DNA from: Nostoc sp. FACHB-280
GTDB taxonomy: Bacteria > Cyanobacteriota > Cyanobacteriia > Cyanobacteriales > Nostocaceae
Length of the DNA: 64,000 nucleotides
Direction: 5' to 3'
Assembly (NCBI RefSeq): GCF_014697615.1
Contig: NZ_JACJSD010000003.1
Coordinates: forward strand, 124,001-188,000
Positions 63,690 to 64,000 of the stretch are shown one piece after another. The notes beneath the pieces are model-generated. The model had not been told where the DNA came from. It saw only the letters and a program-made list of their open reading frames with translations, and did not search any database. Position 1 is the stretch's first letter. The number at the start of each line of letters is the position of its first letter. Position numbers and translations under genes: made by a program.

Positions 63690-64000
63690 CTACTTCCCAG
63701 TTGATTGTGCATAAGCTTCATACACACCTTTGACGTTGTACCAGTTGAGAAAAATCCGAGCTACTTCCAAAGCCAATTGGGGTTTACCTAATTTAATTAG
63801 CCAACGTAAAAAGGGAGCCATTGTGCGTTCATTCAGCAGGCCATTAAGAGAGAGAATACCCCAAAGTAAACGGTGCAGCCATGTCATTTGAATCATCATT
63901 CGCACTTCCCAAGTGGGATGCTTTTGATAAAACAAAACTCCCATCCGTCCGCGTTGAATTTCTTTTTCAATCAAGTTAGGAATTTGTTCTAAATTAAATG
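63690..64000 (-). CDS. Unrecognised protein, C-terminal part; 5' end outside window
   Basis: Only the last 103 or so residues are inside the window; the frame is open to base 64000. The readable part has WEVRMMIQMTWLHRLLWGIL, SLNGLLNERTMAPFLRWL, and NWYNVKGVYEAYAQSTGK at the end. It is basic and hydrophobic in patches, perhaps a membrane-associated or acyl-processing enzyme, but I do not recognise it. It is convergent with the HMA2 gene across a heptamer repeat. Confidence 0.6.
   Translation of the reverse strand, partial: FNLEQIPNLIEKEIQRGRMGVLFYQKHPTWEVRMMIQMTWLHRLLWGILSLNGLLNERTMAPFLRWLIKLGKPQLALEVARIFLNWYNVKGVYEAYAQSTGK

Overview
The window looks like chromosome from a filamentous, probably heterocystous cyanobacterium (Nostoc/Anabaena/Calothrix type). 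The octamer GCGATCGC (HIP1) occurs throughout genes and spacers. A light-dependent protochlorophyllide reductase and a FurB/Zur-type regulator are present. Intergenic regions carry the short tandem 7-mer and 9-mer repeats and palindromic repeats typical of these genomes. Most genes are single or in pairs on either strand. I see no rRNA, CRISPR array, prophage, intact insertion sequence or plasmid hallmark; one tRNA (Asp, GTC) is present.

Layout. 1-4.7 kb: 3' part of hisC, an YqiA-like esterase, a 650-base spacer with a candidate small RNA, and a fusion of an FAD/NAD(P) oxidoreductase to a persulfide dioxygenase. 4.9-9.9 kb: secreted CAP protein, a photolyase/cryptochrome split into two overlapping genes in reversed domain order, pdxH, an AI-2E-type permease and scpA. 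10-14.9 kb: sugar nucleotidyltransferase, speA, ndk (TTG start) and a TerC protein. 15-17.1 kb: two unknown genes and eroded remnants of a nuclease-like gene and a Uma2-type gene. 17.1-22.2 kb: methyltransferase, acs, zur, purS, purQ. 22.2-29.9 kb: a multi-branched palindromic repeat, an HsdR-N-like protein with an apparently lost active site, a GT-B glycosyltransferase, a class V PLP enzyme, a RecB-like nuclease and two response regulators. 30-34.7 kb: phytase-family esterase and twin Ser/Thr kinases sharing an unassigned C-terminal domain. 34.7-39.8 kb: tRNA-Asp with a clear promoter, gltX, a small secreted protein and ftsH. 40-44 kb: Rpn-family nuclease, an 87-residue unknown, and a Crp/Fnr regulator divergent from hcp with an FNR/HcpR-like box between them. 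44-47 kb: a second multi-branched repeat and a HEAT-TM-NACHT protein whose HEAT part is a 105-bp DNA tandem repeat and whose N-terminus looks lost. 47.4-56.7 kb: PLP histidine decarboxylase, an SDR, a large secreted unknown protein, an amino-acid-permease/PAS/GGDEF/EAL fusion and an aminopeptidase P. 57-64 kb: FG-GAP repeat protein, a small unknown, por, gluconokinase, a WcaI-like glycosyltransferase, an HMA2 protein and a gene cut by the window end.

How genes work together. hcp and the Crp/Fnr gene form a likely nitrosative/redox-stress module. purS/purQ are two parts of FGAM synthetase. The split photolyase genes are probably translationally coupled. The permease-GGDEF-EAL fusion would couple amino-acid or amine sensing to cyclic-di-GMP, and the secreted protein gene starts 11 bases after it. 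The most striking noncoding signal is two repeats (22308-22461 and 44282-44406) with the same nested multi-branch fold but different stem sequences, which suggests selection on shape.
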